Origin: an uncultured Christensenellaceae bacterium
GTDB lineage: Bacteria > Bacillota > Clostridia > Christensenellales > UBA3700
Assembly: GCA_944381325.1 (NCBI GenBank)
Contig: CALWKS010000001.1
Span: 310,001 to 374,000, forward strand
Reading direction: 5' to 3'
Length of the DNA stretch: 64,000 nucleotides
Below the pieces are notes generated by a model, which was given only the letters and a program-made list of their open reading frames with translations, ran no database searches and had not been told where the DNA came from. Both the position numbers and the translations under genes were made by a program. Shown one piece after another: positions 1-8,137 of this stretch (positions are counted from its first letter, which is position 1; each line of letters opens with the position of its first letter).

Positions 1-2
1 AC

Positions 3-575
3 GTAAAGTTCGGAGAAGCAGTCGCGCTTCTTGCAGGAGACGCGATGCTAAATTCTGCATACGAAATTCTGCTTGAAACGGTCAATTCTTCACGAGACGT
101 ACTTGCGGCAAGCTATATTGCAAAATATGCCGGCACTACAGGCATGATCGGCGGTCAGTGTATGGATATCACAGACAACAACGGCGCAGGTTATGACGAG
201 AACGCTTTACTTTCAATGTATTCAAAGAAAACTTCAGGGCTTCTGATTGCCGCGTTGCTTTCAGGTGCGGTGTCTTGCGGATGCAGTAAGGAAGAGGAGA
301 TCGACCTTCTGAATTTTGCCGACTATATGGGCGTTGCTTATCAGATAACAGACGATATACTTGATTGCACGTCTACAGAAGAAGTCCTGGGCAAAAACAT
401 CGGAAGCGATCAGAAGGATGACAAGAAAACTTACGTTGCCGCTTTCGGACTTAAAGCCGCTGAACAAAAGGCAAGAGATTACACTCAGCGCGCAGTCTCC
501 TGCATATCGGGATACGGAGAGAAGGCAGGCAAACTTATACAGCTTTGTCATTACCTTGTCGAAAGAAAATATTAA
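3..575 (+). CDS. ispA: Polyprenyl (farnesyl/geranyl) diphosphate synthase, 5' truncated by window edge
   Basis: Joins isopentenyl diphosphate to allylic diphosphates to make farnesyl or geranyl diphosphate in the cytoplasm. The reading frame is open from base 3; the first visible residues VKFGEAVALLAGDAM match the KFGEAxALLAGDAL segment just after the first Asp-rich motif, so that motif lies off the window. The second Asp-rich motif (DDILD, about visible residue 117) and the following LGKNIGSDQKDDKKTY stretch, which bind Mg-diphosphate, are intact. The Met at base 45 is internal, not the start. A terminator follows, so this gene ends its transcription unit although dxs lies just downstream. 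Chain length of the product cannot be told from the sequence. Confidence 0.93.
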   Translation, partial: VKFGEAVALLAGDAMLNSAYEILLETVNSSRDVLAASYIAKYAGTTGMIGGQCMDITDNNGAGYDENALLSMYSKKTSGLLIAALLSGAVSCGCSKEEEIDLLNFADYMGVAYQITDDILDCTSTEEVLGKNIGSDQKDDKKTYVAAFGLKAAEQKARDYTQRAVSCISGYGEKAGKLIQLCHYLVERKY

Positions 576-604
576 ACACAAAAAATAATGACGATATTTA
601 ATTG

Positions 605-629
605 ATACCGCGATAAGCGGTATTTTTTT
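605..629 (+). terminator. Rho-independent terminator after ispA
   Basis: Perfect 7-bp stem ATACCGC/GCGGTAT with a 5-nt loop, followed by seven T. It separates ispA from the next gene. Confidence 0.85.
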
Positions 630-686
630 ACTGCATAATTAATTTTTACTCTGCATTAGCCGTTAAAAATGAAAATATAATTTAAC

Positions 687-1277
687 GTGGCTAAATTTAT
701 CGGATTTTACAATAATAAAAGCAACGGGACAAAAAGACCGCGTAAAAAGCACTCTGCAGGCTGGGCTTTAAAAATTGTTGTTTTAACATTTATACTTTCG
801 CTTATATCCAGCGTGCTTTCTCAGGTCGCAGTAGGCGGCAGCGACATACTTATTGCGACAATGTTGTTGATTTTTATGGTGATTACTAGTATAATTTTTG
901 ATGTAATAGGAGTAAGCGTTACGTCTTGTACCATGTGCGCCGTAAACGGGGCAAATGTCGAAGACGGCAATGTTAAACGTGTTGCGGAAACGCTTATTGC
1001 AAATGCAGAAAAGGTCAATAATATATGTGCTGACGTGATCGGCGACATATGCGGCGTTATGAGCGGCGCATGCGGTGCAAGCATCGTTGCGGCTATTTCA
1101 GGTGCTTTGGGCACTGACGCATTCTTACCGTCGATACTCGTTTCTGCGGTAATCGCATCGGTTACGGTCGGCGGAAAGGCGCTTTGCAAGCGCATTGCTG
1201 TGCGAAATAGCGAAAGTATTGTGCTTTTTACCGCAAGGCGATTGCATTCGGTAATAAAGATTTTTAAAAGGAACTGA
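687..1277 (+). CDS. Small integral membrane protein of unknown function, conserved position before dxs
   Basis: 196 residues with a basic N-terminus (about 11-22) and four hydrophobic segments near residues 27-49, 53-78, 124-141 and 146-164. A DVIG motif occurs twice (72-75 and 117-120), the second as DVIGDICGVMSGACG, a Gly/Cys-rich helix hairpin. I recall similar Clostridial proteins sitting between ispA and dxs, sometimes named CorB-like, but I cannot verify a transporter function. The only start in frame is GTG at 687; a stop lies three codons upstream. No Shine-Dalgarno is present, and a TATAAT box at 676-681 puts the predicted transcript start at or next to the GTG, so the mRNA may be leaderless. 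Three bases separate it from dxs. Confidence 0.75.
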   Translation: MAKFIGFYNNKSNGTKRPRKKHSAGWALKIVVLTFILSLISSVLSQVAVGGSDILIATMLLIFMVITSIIFDVIGVSVTSCTMCAVNGANVEDGNVKRVAETLIANAEKVNNICADVIGDICGVMSGACGASIVAAISGALGTDAFLPSILVSAVIASVTVGGKALCKRIAVRNSESIVLFTARRLHSVIKIFKRN

Positions 1278-1280
1278 AAG

Positions 1281-2990
1281 ATGGGCATTCTCGATAAAGT
1301 GAATTATCCGCAAGATCTGAAAAAGCTGACTTCTGATCAGCTCGTCAATCTTTGCGGCGAAATAAGAGAACTCATTCTTAAAACCGTTTTAGAGCACGGC
1401 GGACATCTTTCTTCCAATCTCGGCGTAGTAGAAGCCGTTGTTGCGCTTCATTATGTATTCAATGCTCCCAAGGATAAAATAATATTCGACGTAGGACATC
1501 AGTGTTACGCGCACAAAATTCTTACGGGCAGAAAAAACGCTGTTTCCACTCTCAGAGAAAACGACGGGCTTTCCGGTTTTCCTAAGATCCAGGAAAGCGA
1601 ATACGACGTGATGAACACAGGACACGCTTCCACCTCGTTATCCGTTGCTTGCGGTCTTGCAAGAGCTTCAGCAGGCGGAGAGCAGATAATTTCTTTTATA
1701 GGCGACGGAGCTATGACCGGCGGTCTCGCATACGAAGCGCTCGGAGACATAGCCTGCATGAAAGAGAAGCAGATCATTGTGCTCAACGACAATGAAATGA
1801 GTATATCAAAAAACGTCGGACTTATCTCAAGTTATCTTGAACGTTTAAGACGTGAAAGAGTTGCAAGACCTTTCTCATTATTCGATCTCAAATATATCGG
1901 CGTAGTTGACGGTCACGACATCAAAGCGCTTATACGCGCATTCAACAAAGCGAAGAAAAGCGAAGAAAGCGTGATCGTTCATATCATGACGAAGAAGGGA
2001 AAGGGGTATGAAGAAGCTGAGCGCGATCCTGAAAAATATCACGGTTATTCAATTTCGACTCAGAAAAATCCCACTTTTTCGCAAATTGCAGGCGAAGAAA
2101 TAAGCAAACTTGCAGAAAAGGATAAAGACGTTTTTGCGATCACCGCGGCAATGGCAAGCGGCACAGGACTCGATATCTTTGAAAAACGTTTTCCTGAGCG
2201 CTTTGTAGACGTAGGCATTGCAGAAGCTCACGCGCTTTGCATGTCTGCAGGTCTCGCTCTCGGAGGTAAAAAGCCATATTTTGCTGTCTATTCTACCTTT
2301 TTACAGCGTGCATACGATCAGCTTGTTCATGACGTCTGTCTGAATTCGTTGCCTGTAACGCTGTGCGTAGACAGATGCGGAATTGTTGCGGGAGACGGAG
2401 AAACGCATCAGGGCGTATTCGATATATCCTTTATGCGTGCATTGCCAAACTTATGCGTGTTTGCTCCTAAAGACGGAGAGGAACTCAGGGCTGCGCTTGA
2501 CTGGTCTTTAAATTACGACAAACCGCTTGCAATACGTTATCCCAAGGCAGAAGACGGCAACAAATATTCTGTTCATACTCCGATAGAAGAAGGCGCGTGG
2601 GAATATATTGAAAAATCCGATTCAGACAACGTATTGCTTGCAACGGGAGCGATTTGTGTTGCGAACGCTGTAAAAATCGCTGAACTTCTCAAAGAAAAAG
2701 GCATAAATATCGACGTTGTAAACGCAAGATTTATCAAGCCTATGGATACAACCGTCCTCGACGCAATTTCTTCAAAGCGCATTTTTACTCTTGAAGACGG
2801 GGTGCGCACAGGCGGATTCGGAGAAGGCGTTATTACTTATTTTGCAGAAAAAGGCGTAAGCGCTGACGTTACGATCTTCGCTTTTGAAGAAAAGCCTTAT
2901 CCGCAGGGAAGCGTAGATTATGTGCTGAAGAAGACAGCGACAGACCCCGTATCTCTCAGCGATAAAATTTATGCAAAGGTGAAAGCGTGA
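1281..2990 (+). CDS. dxs: 1-deoxy-D-xylulose-5-phosphate synthase
   Basis: Thiamine-diphosphate enzyme that condenses pyruvate and glyceraldehyde-3-phosphate, the first step of the MEP pathway; it also feeds thiamine and pyridoxal synthesis. Visible features: HLSSNLG near residue 42 (catalytic His region), the ThDP/Mg motif GDGAMTGG at 141-148 followed by NDNEMSIS, the VGIAEAHA segment with the catalytic Glu near residue 315, and the C-terminal transketolase domain. At 569 residues it is shorter than the roughly 620 of many homologues, as in other Clostridia. It starts 3 bp after the upstream membrane gene and its stop overlaps tlyA (GTGA), so it is the core of a dxs-tlyA operon. With IspH at 58-60 kb it shows that the MEP route is used. 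Confidence 0.97.
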   Translation: MGILDKVNYPQDLKKLTSDQLVNLCGEIRELILKTVLEHGGHLSSNLGVVEAVVALHYVFNAPKDKIIFDVGHQCYAHKILTGRKNAVSTLRENDGLSGFPKIQESEYDVMNTGHASTSLSVACGLARASAGGEQIISFIGDGAMTGGLAYEALGDIACMKEKQIIVLNDNEMSISKNVGLISSYLERLRRERVARPFSLFDLKYIGVVDGHDIKALIRAFNKAKKSEESVIVHIMTKKGKGYEEAERDPEKYHGYSISTQKNPTFSQIAGEEISKLAEKDKDVFAITAAMASGTGLDIFEKRFPERFVDVGIAEAHALCMSAGLALGGKKPYFAVYSTFLQRAYDQLVHDVCLNSLPVTLCVDRCGIVAGDGETHQGVFDISFMRALPNLCVFAPKDGEELRAALDWSLNYDKPLAIRYPKAEDGNKYSVHTPIEEGAWEYIEKSDSDNVLLATGAICVANAVKIAELLKEKGINIDVVNARFIKPMDTTVLDAISSKRIFTLEDGVRTGGFGEGVITYFAEKGVSADVTIFAFEEKPYPQGSVDYVLKKTATDPVSLSDKIYAKVKA

Positions 2991-3703
2991 GACTTGACGT
3001 TTATCTCAGCGAAAAATTCGGATACAGTCGTACCAAAGCCGCCAATATGATTTCTGACGGCTTTGTCTGTGTAAACGGAAAGACTGCTTCAAAAGCCTCA
3101 GCAAACGTAAACGAAAACGACAACGTTTCGGTTGAAAGAGAATACCGCTTTGCTTCCCGCGGTGGGGACAAGCTTGAAAAGGCATTTTCAGATTTTTCTC
3201 TTGACGTTAAAGACAAGATATGCGCTGACATCGGTGCTTCCAACGGCGGATTTACCGACTGTCTTTTATATCACGGCGCAAAGAAGGTTTACGCTGTTGA
3301 CGTCGGCGACTGCGCATTTGACGACAGGCTTAAAAACGACGAGCGCGTCGTCGTAAAAGACAATACCAACGCAAGAGACCTTACTGTCGATGTTCTCGGC
3401 GAAGAATGCGATTATGCCTGTATCGACGTTAGTTTCATATCTTTGAAACTCGTTCTTCCCGCGGTCTTCTCAATTGTAAAAAATGGCGGAGAAATCGTTG
3501 CGCTTATCAAACCTCAGTTCGAAGCAGGAAAAAAGAATCTGACAAAAACTGGACTCGTATTATCTGAAAAAGTCAGAAAGAGCATTGTCGACGATATAAG
3601 CGCTTTTGCAAAAGATTTGGGGGCTGACGTTCTCGCAATCACGACAGCGCCGATAAGAGAAGGAAAAAACGTTGAATATCTGATACGGCTTAAGAAATTA
3701 TAA
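2987..3703 (+). CDS. tlyA: TlyA family rRNA 2'-O-methyltransferase
   Basis: Predicted SAM-dependent 2'-O-methyltransferase of 16S/23S rRNA (the hemolysin A family). An S4 RNA-binding domain fills about residues 1-60 (RLDVYLSEKFGYSRTKAANMI). The catalytic Lys is in SRGGDKLEKA, the SAM site is ADIGASNGGFTDC at about 80-92, and CIDVSFISL and IKPQFEAGK supply the rest of the K-D-K active site. 238 residues, slightly short of the usual 265. The start is GTG at 2987, whose TGA overlaps the dxs stop, giving translational coupling. A 137-bp spacer with its own promoter follows before nadK. Confidence 0.95.
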   Translation: MRLDVYLSEKFGYSRTKAANMISDGFVCVNGKTASKASANVNENDNVSVEREYRFASRGGDKLEKAFSDFSLDVKDKICADIGASNGGFTDCLLYHGAKKVYAVDVGDCAFDDRLKNDERVVVKDNTNARDLTVDVLGEECDYACIDVSFISLKLVLPAVFSIVKNGGEIVALIKPQFEAGKKNLTKTGLVLSEKVRKSIVDDISAFAKDLGADVLAITTAPIREGKNVEYLIRLKKL

Positions 3704-3805
3704 TATTCATAACAGATACTTTTTCTGTATATACGTTTTAAATGCCATGATTTTTGTAAAATTGATTGATTTAAATATAAAATTTTAATTATTTTATAAA
3801 TTCTA

Positions 3806-3834
3806 TTGAATATTTATTCATTTTATACTATAAT
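3806..3834 (+). promoter_or_regulatory. Sigma-A type promoter of nadK
   Basis: -35 TTGAAT (3806-3811), 17-bp spacer, -10 TATAAT (3829-3834). The -10 box ends six bases before the nadK ATG, so the predicted transcript begins at the start codon. Confidence 0.75.
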
Positions 3835-3840
3835 GAAATT

Positions 3841-4665
3841 ATGAAAATCGGCGTTTATACCAATATGAACAAAGATCGCGATTGCGTAACCGCAAAAAAA
3901 TTCCTGGCGATACTGCAGAACAAAGGCGTATCTTACAAATTTTACAGCGATCAGAAGAAAGAAAACGACACGCACGAAAAGCTTAGAGAACTTACAGACG
4001 GCGTGGACGTCCTGGTCGCATTCGGCGGCGATGGAACAATGCTGAACATCGTTCCTTATTGCGCTGTCAAGAATATTCCGATGCTCGGCGTAAACCTGGG
4101 GCATATAGGTTTTCTTACTGAAGTCAATGCCGATATGCTTGAAGAAAGCGCCGAAAGACTGGTAAGAGGCGATTACTTCTGTGAAAAAAGGTCTATGATC
4201 TCAGTCGAAAACGGAGAAAACAGCTTTATTGCACTCAACGAAGTCGTACTGGCAAAGACAGACAATTCCAACGTGTGCAGTATTGCTGTCGATATCGACG
4301 GCGTGAGAGCAGATAAAGTGCGCGCAGACGGCGTTATGGTTTCGACACCTACAGGCTCAACGGGATATTCGTTGTCCTGCAACGGGTCTATTCTGAGCCC
4401 TGACTTAGACGCGCTTATTATAAACGCCATCTGTCCTCATTCGTTGCATTTCTGTCCCATGGTCATAAGCGACAAATGTCGAGTAGATCTTTCGAGCGAC
4501 AGCAACGATTTAAGACTTACGATTGACGGCAAGATTATTTCCTTTGTCGAAGATCCGCAACGTATTACGATAAAAAAGTGTGATTATACAGCTACCTTTA
4601 TAAGGTTTGAAAAGAGCAGTTTCTACAGTAAACTCATCAAAAAGCTGGCATATTGGGGTGAATAA
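3841..4665 (+). CDS. nadK: NAD kinase
   Basis: Phosphorylates NAD to NADP. The signature GGDG is at 62-65 (FGGDGTMLN), the NExxLxK loop is ALNEVVLAKT near 131-140, and the NAD-binding VSTPTGSTGYSLS stretch is near 166-178. 274 residues, normal for Gram-positive NAD kinases. No Shine-Dalgarno precedes the ATG, and the promoter described above implies a leaderless transcript. The stop abuts the argR start with no gap (TAAATG), so nadK and argR are co-transcribed. Confidence 0.96.
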   Translation: MKIGVYTNMNKDRDCVTAKKFLAILQNKGVSYKFYSDQKKENDTHEKLRELTDGVDVLVAFGGDGTMLNIVPYCAVKNIPMLGVNLGHIGFLTEVNADMLEESAERLVRGDYFCEKRSMISVENGENSFIALNEVVLAKTDNSNVCSIAVDIDGVRADKVRADGVMVSTPTGSTGYSLSCNGSILSPDLDALIINAICPHSLHFCPMVISDKCRVDLSSDSNDLRLTIDGKIISFVEDPQRITIKKCDYTATFIRFEKSSFYSKLIKKLAYWGE

Positions 4666-5118
4666 ATGATCAGAGCAAAAAGACAACAGTGCATCGTAGA
4701 TCTCATCGAAGAGAAGGATATCGAAACGCAGGACGAGCTTGTCAGACTTCTGACAGAGCGCGGCTTCTGTGCTACTCAGGCAACGGTATCCAGAGACATC
4801 AAAGAGCTGGGACTCATTAAAATTCTCGGCTCGGACAAAAAGTACAAGTACGTAAAGGCAGAGGCGGCACCTCATAAGATCACCGTAAAATTCGGCAATA
4901 TCTTCAAAGAGTGCGTTCTGTCCATTCAGTACGCAAGCAATCTTATAGTTATCAAAACGGTTGCAGGCGGCGCAAACAGTGCTTGCGCGTTCATCGACCA
5001 TCTCAATCTTTCTCAGATAATCGGAACGCTTGCAGGAGACGACACGATATTCGCTGTCGTGGCTCAGGACGCAGACGTAAAAGAAACGGTAGATTTACTC
5101 AAATCGTATTTGTGGTAA
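4666..5118 (+). CDS. argR: Arginine repressor ArgR/AhrC
   Basis: Arginine-dependent DNA-binding hexamer controlling arginine metabolism. The N-terminal winged helix (residues 1-70) holds TQATVSRDIKELGLIKI, the classic SR recognition helix. The C-terminal half carries the arginine-binding GTLAGDDTIFAV motif. 150 residues, full length. It starts directly after nadK, with GGGGTGA at the nadK end acting as ribosome binding site, and lies 6 bp before recN. The nadK-argR-recN order is common in Clostridia; no ARG box was identified here. Confidence 0.96.
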   Translation: MIRAKRQQCIVDLIEEKDIETQDELVRLLTERGFCATQATVSRDIKELGLIKILGSDKKYKYVKAEAAPHKITVKFGNIFKECVLSIQYASNLIVIKTVAGGANSACAFIDHLNLSQIIGTLAGDDTIFAVVAQDADVKETVDLLKSYLW

Positions 5119-5124
5119 TTTCCT

Positions 5125-6810
5125 ATGCTGGAAACTTTACAGATAGACAATATAGCCCTTATCGAAAAACTCGAGATAAGTTTTTATAAAGGGCTGAATA
5201 TACTTTCGGGCGAAACGGGTGCAGGTAAGTCGATCATAATCGACAGCCTGAACTTTGTTTTGGGCACTCGCGCAGACAAGTCGCTGATATCCTATGGCAA
5301 GGACAGCGCAAAGGTCAGCGCTTTTTTCAATCTTTCTGACAGCTCTCGCGCAAAAGAACTTTTAAGCGATATGGATATCGAGTGCGACGGTGACGAACTT
5401 GTCCTTCAGCGCGTAATGACTGAAGCGGGCAAGAATACTTGCCGCATAAACGGTCAGAAAGTTACTCTAGCCATGCTCAGGGAAATCGCGCTTGCGCTTA
5501 CCGACATTTACGGTCAACATGAAGCCACAGGGCTTTTAAACGATGAAAACCATATATCGATACTCGATAAATACGCTAAATCAGAACTGTCTGAGCCTTC
5601 AGAAGAACAGAAGACTCTTTGGAACGAATACGGAGAAATAAAGAGAGAACTTTCAAAATACGGCTCTTTGTCTGACGTTGCGAAAAAGACGGACATGCTC
5701 AGATTCGAGCTTGACGAGATAGAAAAAGCAGATCTGAAAGAAGGAGAAGAAGAGGAATTGCTTGCGAAGCGCAAAAAGTTCAACAATTCCCGCTCTATAT
5801 CAGATTCTCTTGCCGCAGCGCTTAACTTCCTTAACGGAGACGACGGCGGCGCGGTTACTTCAGTCGCTGGCGCAAAATCTCAGCTGTCATCGGTGGAAGA
5901 ATACGATTCGCGTTACACTGAGCTTATAGAACGTCTTGACAGCGCAAAAATCGAAATAAAAGACATTTCAGAAACTCTTGAAAGTCTGCTTGAAGAAAGC
6001 GAATATAATCCGTATGAAGCTGAAAGGGTTGAACAGAGGCTTGCCTTGGTGCGTACTCTCAAACGCAAATACGGCAGCGACGTTTCAGAAATACTCGCTT
6101 ATGCCGATAAGATAAGAGAAGAGCTGAATTTTTACGACGACGCAGAATACAATATCGAAAAGCTGAATTCTCGGCTCTCAACGTGTGAGACAAAGCTCAG
6201 GAAGAATTCACGTAAGATGCACGACATAAGAGAGAACTATTCAAAAAAACTAGCTGAAAATATCTGCGCTCAGCTTAAAGAACTTGGCATGAGCAGTGCC
6301 ACTTTTTATGCTGAAGTGAATTATGACGAAGAAAATATCTCTGAAAACGGCGCCGATGACGTACTGTTTATGTTTTCAGCAAATGCAGGACAGCCTGCAA
6401 AAGCTCTCAGCAAAGTTATTTCAGGCGGCGAGTTGTCCCGCTTTATGCTTGCGGTCAAGAACATAATCTCAGACGTAGACGGCATTCAGACAATGGTCTT
6501 CGACGAAATAGACACCGGCATAAGCGGAAAAATCGCTCAGGTCGTTGCCGAAAAGCTTTATAACATATCTACAGGCAAGCAGGTCCTTGCTGTCACGCAT
6601 CTGCCTCAGCTTGCAAGTATGGCTGACGCTCATTATCTGATAAGCAAGTCCGAGGCTGACGGTAAGACAAGCACGCACGTCGTGCTCCTGGACGCAGAAG
6701 GTACTTTGAAAGAAATAGCGCGTCTTCTCGGTGGCAGCGAATACGGCACTCATGCGCTTCCTCATGCAAAAGAAATGAAAGAATACGCAAACGCTTATAA
6801 AAAGCGTTGA
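5125..6810 (+). CDS. recN: DNA repair protein RecN
   Basis: SMC-like ATPase acting early at double-strand breaks. Walker A is GETGAGKS at 29-36, the signature VISGGELSRFMLA is near 432, and Walker B is MVFDEIDTGISG near 456-467, with a long coiled-coil arm (about 160-380) between the halves. 561 residues, full length. Although recN is SOS-controlled in many bacteria, no LexA box is seen in the 6-bp argR-recN gap, so any SOS control would have to act from upstream. A terminator follows. Confidence 0.97.
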   Translation: MLETLQIDNIALIEKLEISFYKGLNILSGETGAGKSIIIDSLNFVLGTRADKSLISYGKDSAKVSAFFNLSDSSRAKELLSDMDIECDGDELVLQRVMTEAGKNTCRINGQKVTLAMLREIALALTDIYGQHEATGLLNDENHISILDKYAKSELSEPSEEQKTLWNEYGEIKRELSKYGSLSDVAKKTDMLRFELDEIEKADLKEGEEEELLAKRKKFNNSRSISDSLAAALNFLNGDDGGAVTSVAGAKSQLSSVEEYDSRYTELIERLDSAKIEIKDISETLESLLEESEYNPYEAERVEQRLALVRTLKRKYGSDVSEILAYADKIREELNFYDDAEYNIEKLNSRLSTCETKLRKNSRKMHDIRENYSKKLAENICAQLKELGMSSATFYAEVNYDEENISENGADDVLFMFSANAGQPAKALSKVISGGELSRFMLAVKNIISDVDGIQTMVFDEIDTGISGKIAQVVAEKLYNISTGKQVLAVTHLPQLASMADAHYLISKSEADGKTSTHVVLLDAEGTLKEIARLLGGSEYGTHALPHAKEMKEYANAYKKR

Positions 6811-6833
6811 CAATCAATAAAATTAAAACAAAA

Positions 6834-6857
6834 GACGGCGGTTTTCGCCGTTTTTTT
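6834..6857 (+). terminator. Rho-independent terminator after recN
   Basis: GC-rich stem GACGGCG/CGCCGTT around a GTTTT loop followed by seven T; ends the nadK-argR-recN unit. Confidence 0.85.
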
Positions 6858-6916
6858 ATTTTCTTACATAATTTTGTTTTCTTCTTCTCAAACTAGCCTA
6901 TGTAAGGAGTTTTGAA

Positions 6917-8065
6917 ATGAAGAGATTATTCGGCATTATTATCCTGCTGGCGGTTTGCGTCGCCGCAGTCGGTTATTTCGGTTTCTGCTCAGGTGAAGAC
7001 CCTGTTTACGACAATTTCGAGGTTGCGGCAACAACTTCGCCTTTTTCTGTCAACGTTCTTGACGAGGACGACGGTGAAGTCAATACAAAACTTTTCGGTC
7101 TTATTGATATCAATACCACAAAAGCGCAGAAAAGCGAAGAAAGAGAGGTCCTTCTCGGCGGATTCCCACTAGGACTCGATCTCAACCTGAAAGGGCTTAT
7201 GATAACGGGCAAGGCGGGCGTAGTTACTGCTGACGGCGCGGTCTCACCTTGCGAAAATACTGATATAAGAAGCGGAGACGTACTCGTTGCGATTGATGGC
7301 AGATCTGTCGGTGACGACAAGACAATTGCCGAAATACTAAATAAAAAGCAAGGTCAGCCCGTTGAATTGTGCATACTGAGAGGAGAAGAAAGAATAAAGT
7401 ATACGGTTTTTCCTGCAAAAGACGTATTGAGCGGCAATTACAGAATAGGTCTCACGCTTCAGGACAGCATTGCAGGCATCGGTACGGCAACGTTTATTAA
7501 TCCTGAAAGCAACAAGTTCGCCTGCCTCGGGCACGCCATTCTTGCTCAGGACGGCTCTGTAATACGCATCGACGGCGGAAAGATATACAACGCATATATA
7601 TCAGGTTTCATTAAAGGTAAAATCGGCAAAGCAGGCGAGTTAAACGGCACTTTCAGCTCAAAATCTCAATCGATAGGAAATATCAAGACCAATTGCAAAT
7701 TCGGCAATTACGGCACTTTTACCGGCAAAAGCGATAAACTGGAAAAAATTAAAATCGGAGGAAGACTTTCTGTCCGTCCCGGGAAAGCGCAGATATACAG
7801 CACTGTTATAGGGAGCGAACCTGCATATTACGACATTGAGATCATCAAAGTAAACGAGCAGTCTTCTCCTTCAGACAAATCTATGGTAATCAGAATTACC
7901 GATGAAAAACTGATTTCTCAGACAGGCGGAATTGTACAGGGTATGAGCGGAAGTCCTATTATACAGAACGGAAAGCTTGTCGGCGCGGTTACACACGTTT
8001 TTACGTCTGATCCGACAAAAGGTTACGGCATTTATGCTGACTGGATGTATCCGCTTACGGAATAA
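6917..8065 (+). CDS. spoIVB: SpoIVB peptidase (stage IV sporulation signalling protease)
   Basis: Forespore-made serine protease, secreted into the intermembrane space, that starts pro-sigma-K processing in the mother cell. An N-terminal membrane anchor (about 5-22) is followed by a PDZ domain (about 95-165) and the S55 peptidase domain. The catalytic His is in LGHAI (His206) and the catalytic Ser in GMSGSPI (Ser344). 382 residues. A strong ribosome site (AAGGAG) precedes the ATG. Family knowledge: transcription is usually forespore sigma-G; I did not find a clean sigma-G promoter. In most spore formers spo0A follows directly, but here a convergent purB does. Confidence 0.95.
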   Translation: MKRLFGIIILLAVCVAAVGYFGFCSGEDPVYDNFEVAATTSPFSVNVLDEDDGEVNTKLFGLIDINTTKAQKSEEREVLLGGFPLGLDLNLKGLMITGKAGVVTADGAVSPCENTDIRSGDVLVAIDGRSVGDDKTIAEILNKKQGQPVELCILRGEERIKYTVFPAKDVLSGNYRIGLTLQDSIAGIGTATFINPESNKFACLGHAILAQDGSVIRIDGGKIYNAYISGFIKGKIGKAGELNGTFSSKSQSIGNIKTNCKFGNYGTFTGKSDKLEKIKIGGRLSVRPGKAQIYSTVIGSEPAYYDIEIIKVNEQSSPSDKSMVIRITDEKLISQTGGIVQGMSGSPIIQNGKLVGAVTHVFTSDPTKGYGIYADWMYPLTE

Positions 8066-8094
8066 AAAACGTATCAATTATAAAAGAATAATAA

Positions 8095-8120
8095 AAAACG
8101 ACGGGAAGTCCCGTCGTTTT
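8095..8120. terminator. Bidirectional terminator between spoIVB and purB
   Basis: Near-perfect palindrome AAAACGACGGG/CCCGTCGTTTT around a 4-nt loop, with A and T runs on both sides so it can serve both converging genes. Confidence 0.85.
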
Positions 8121-8137
8121 ATTTATCACGTTTATAA

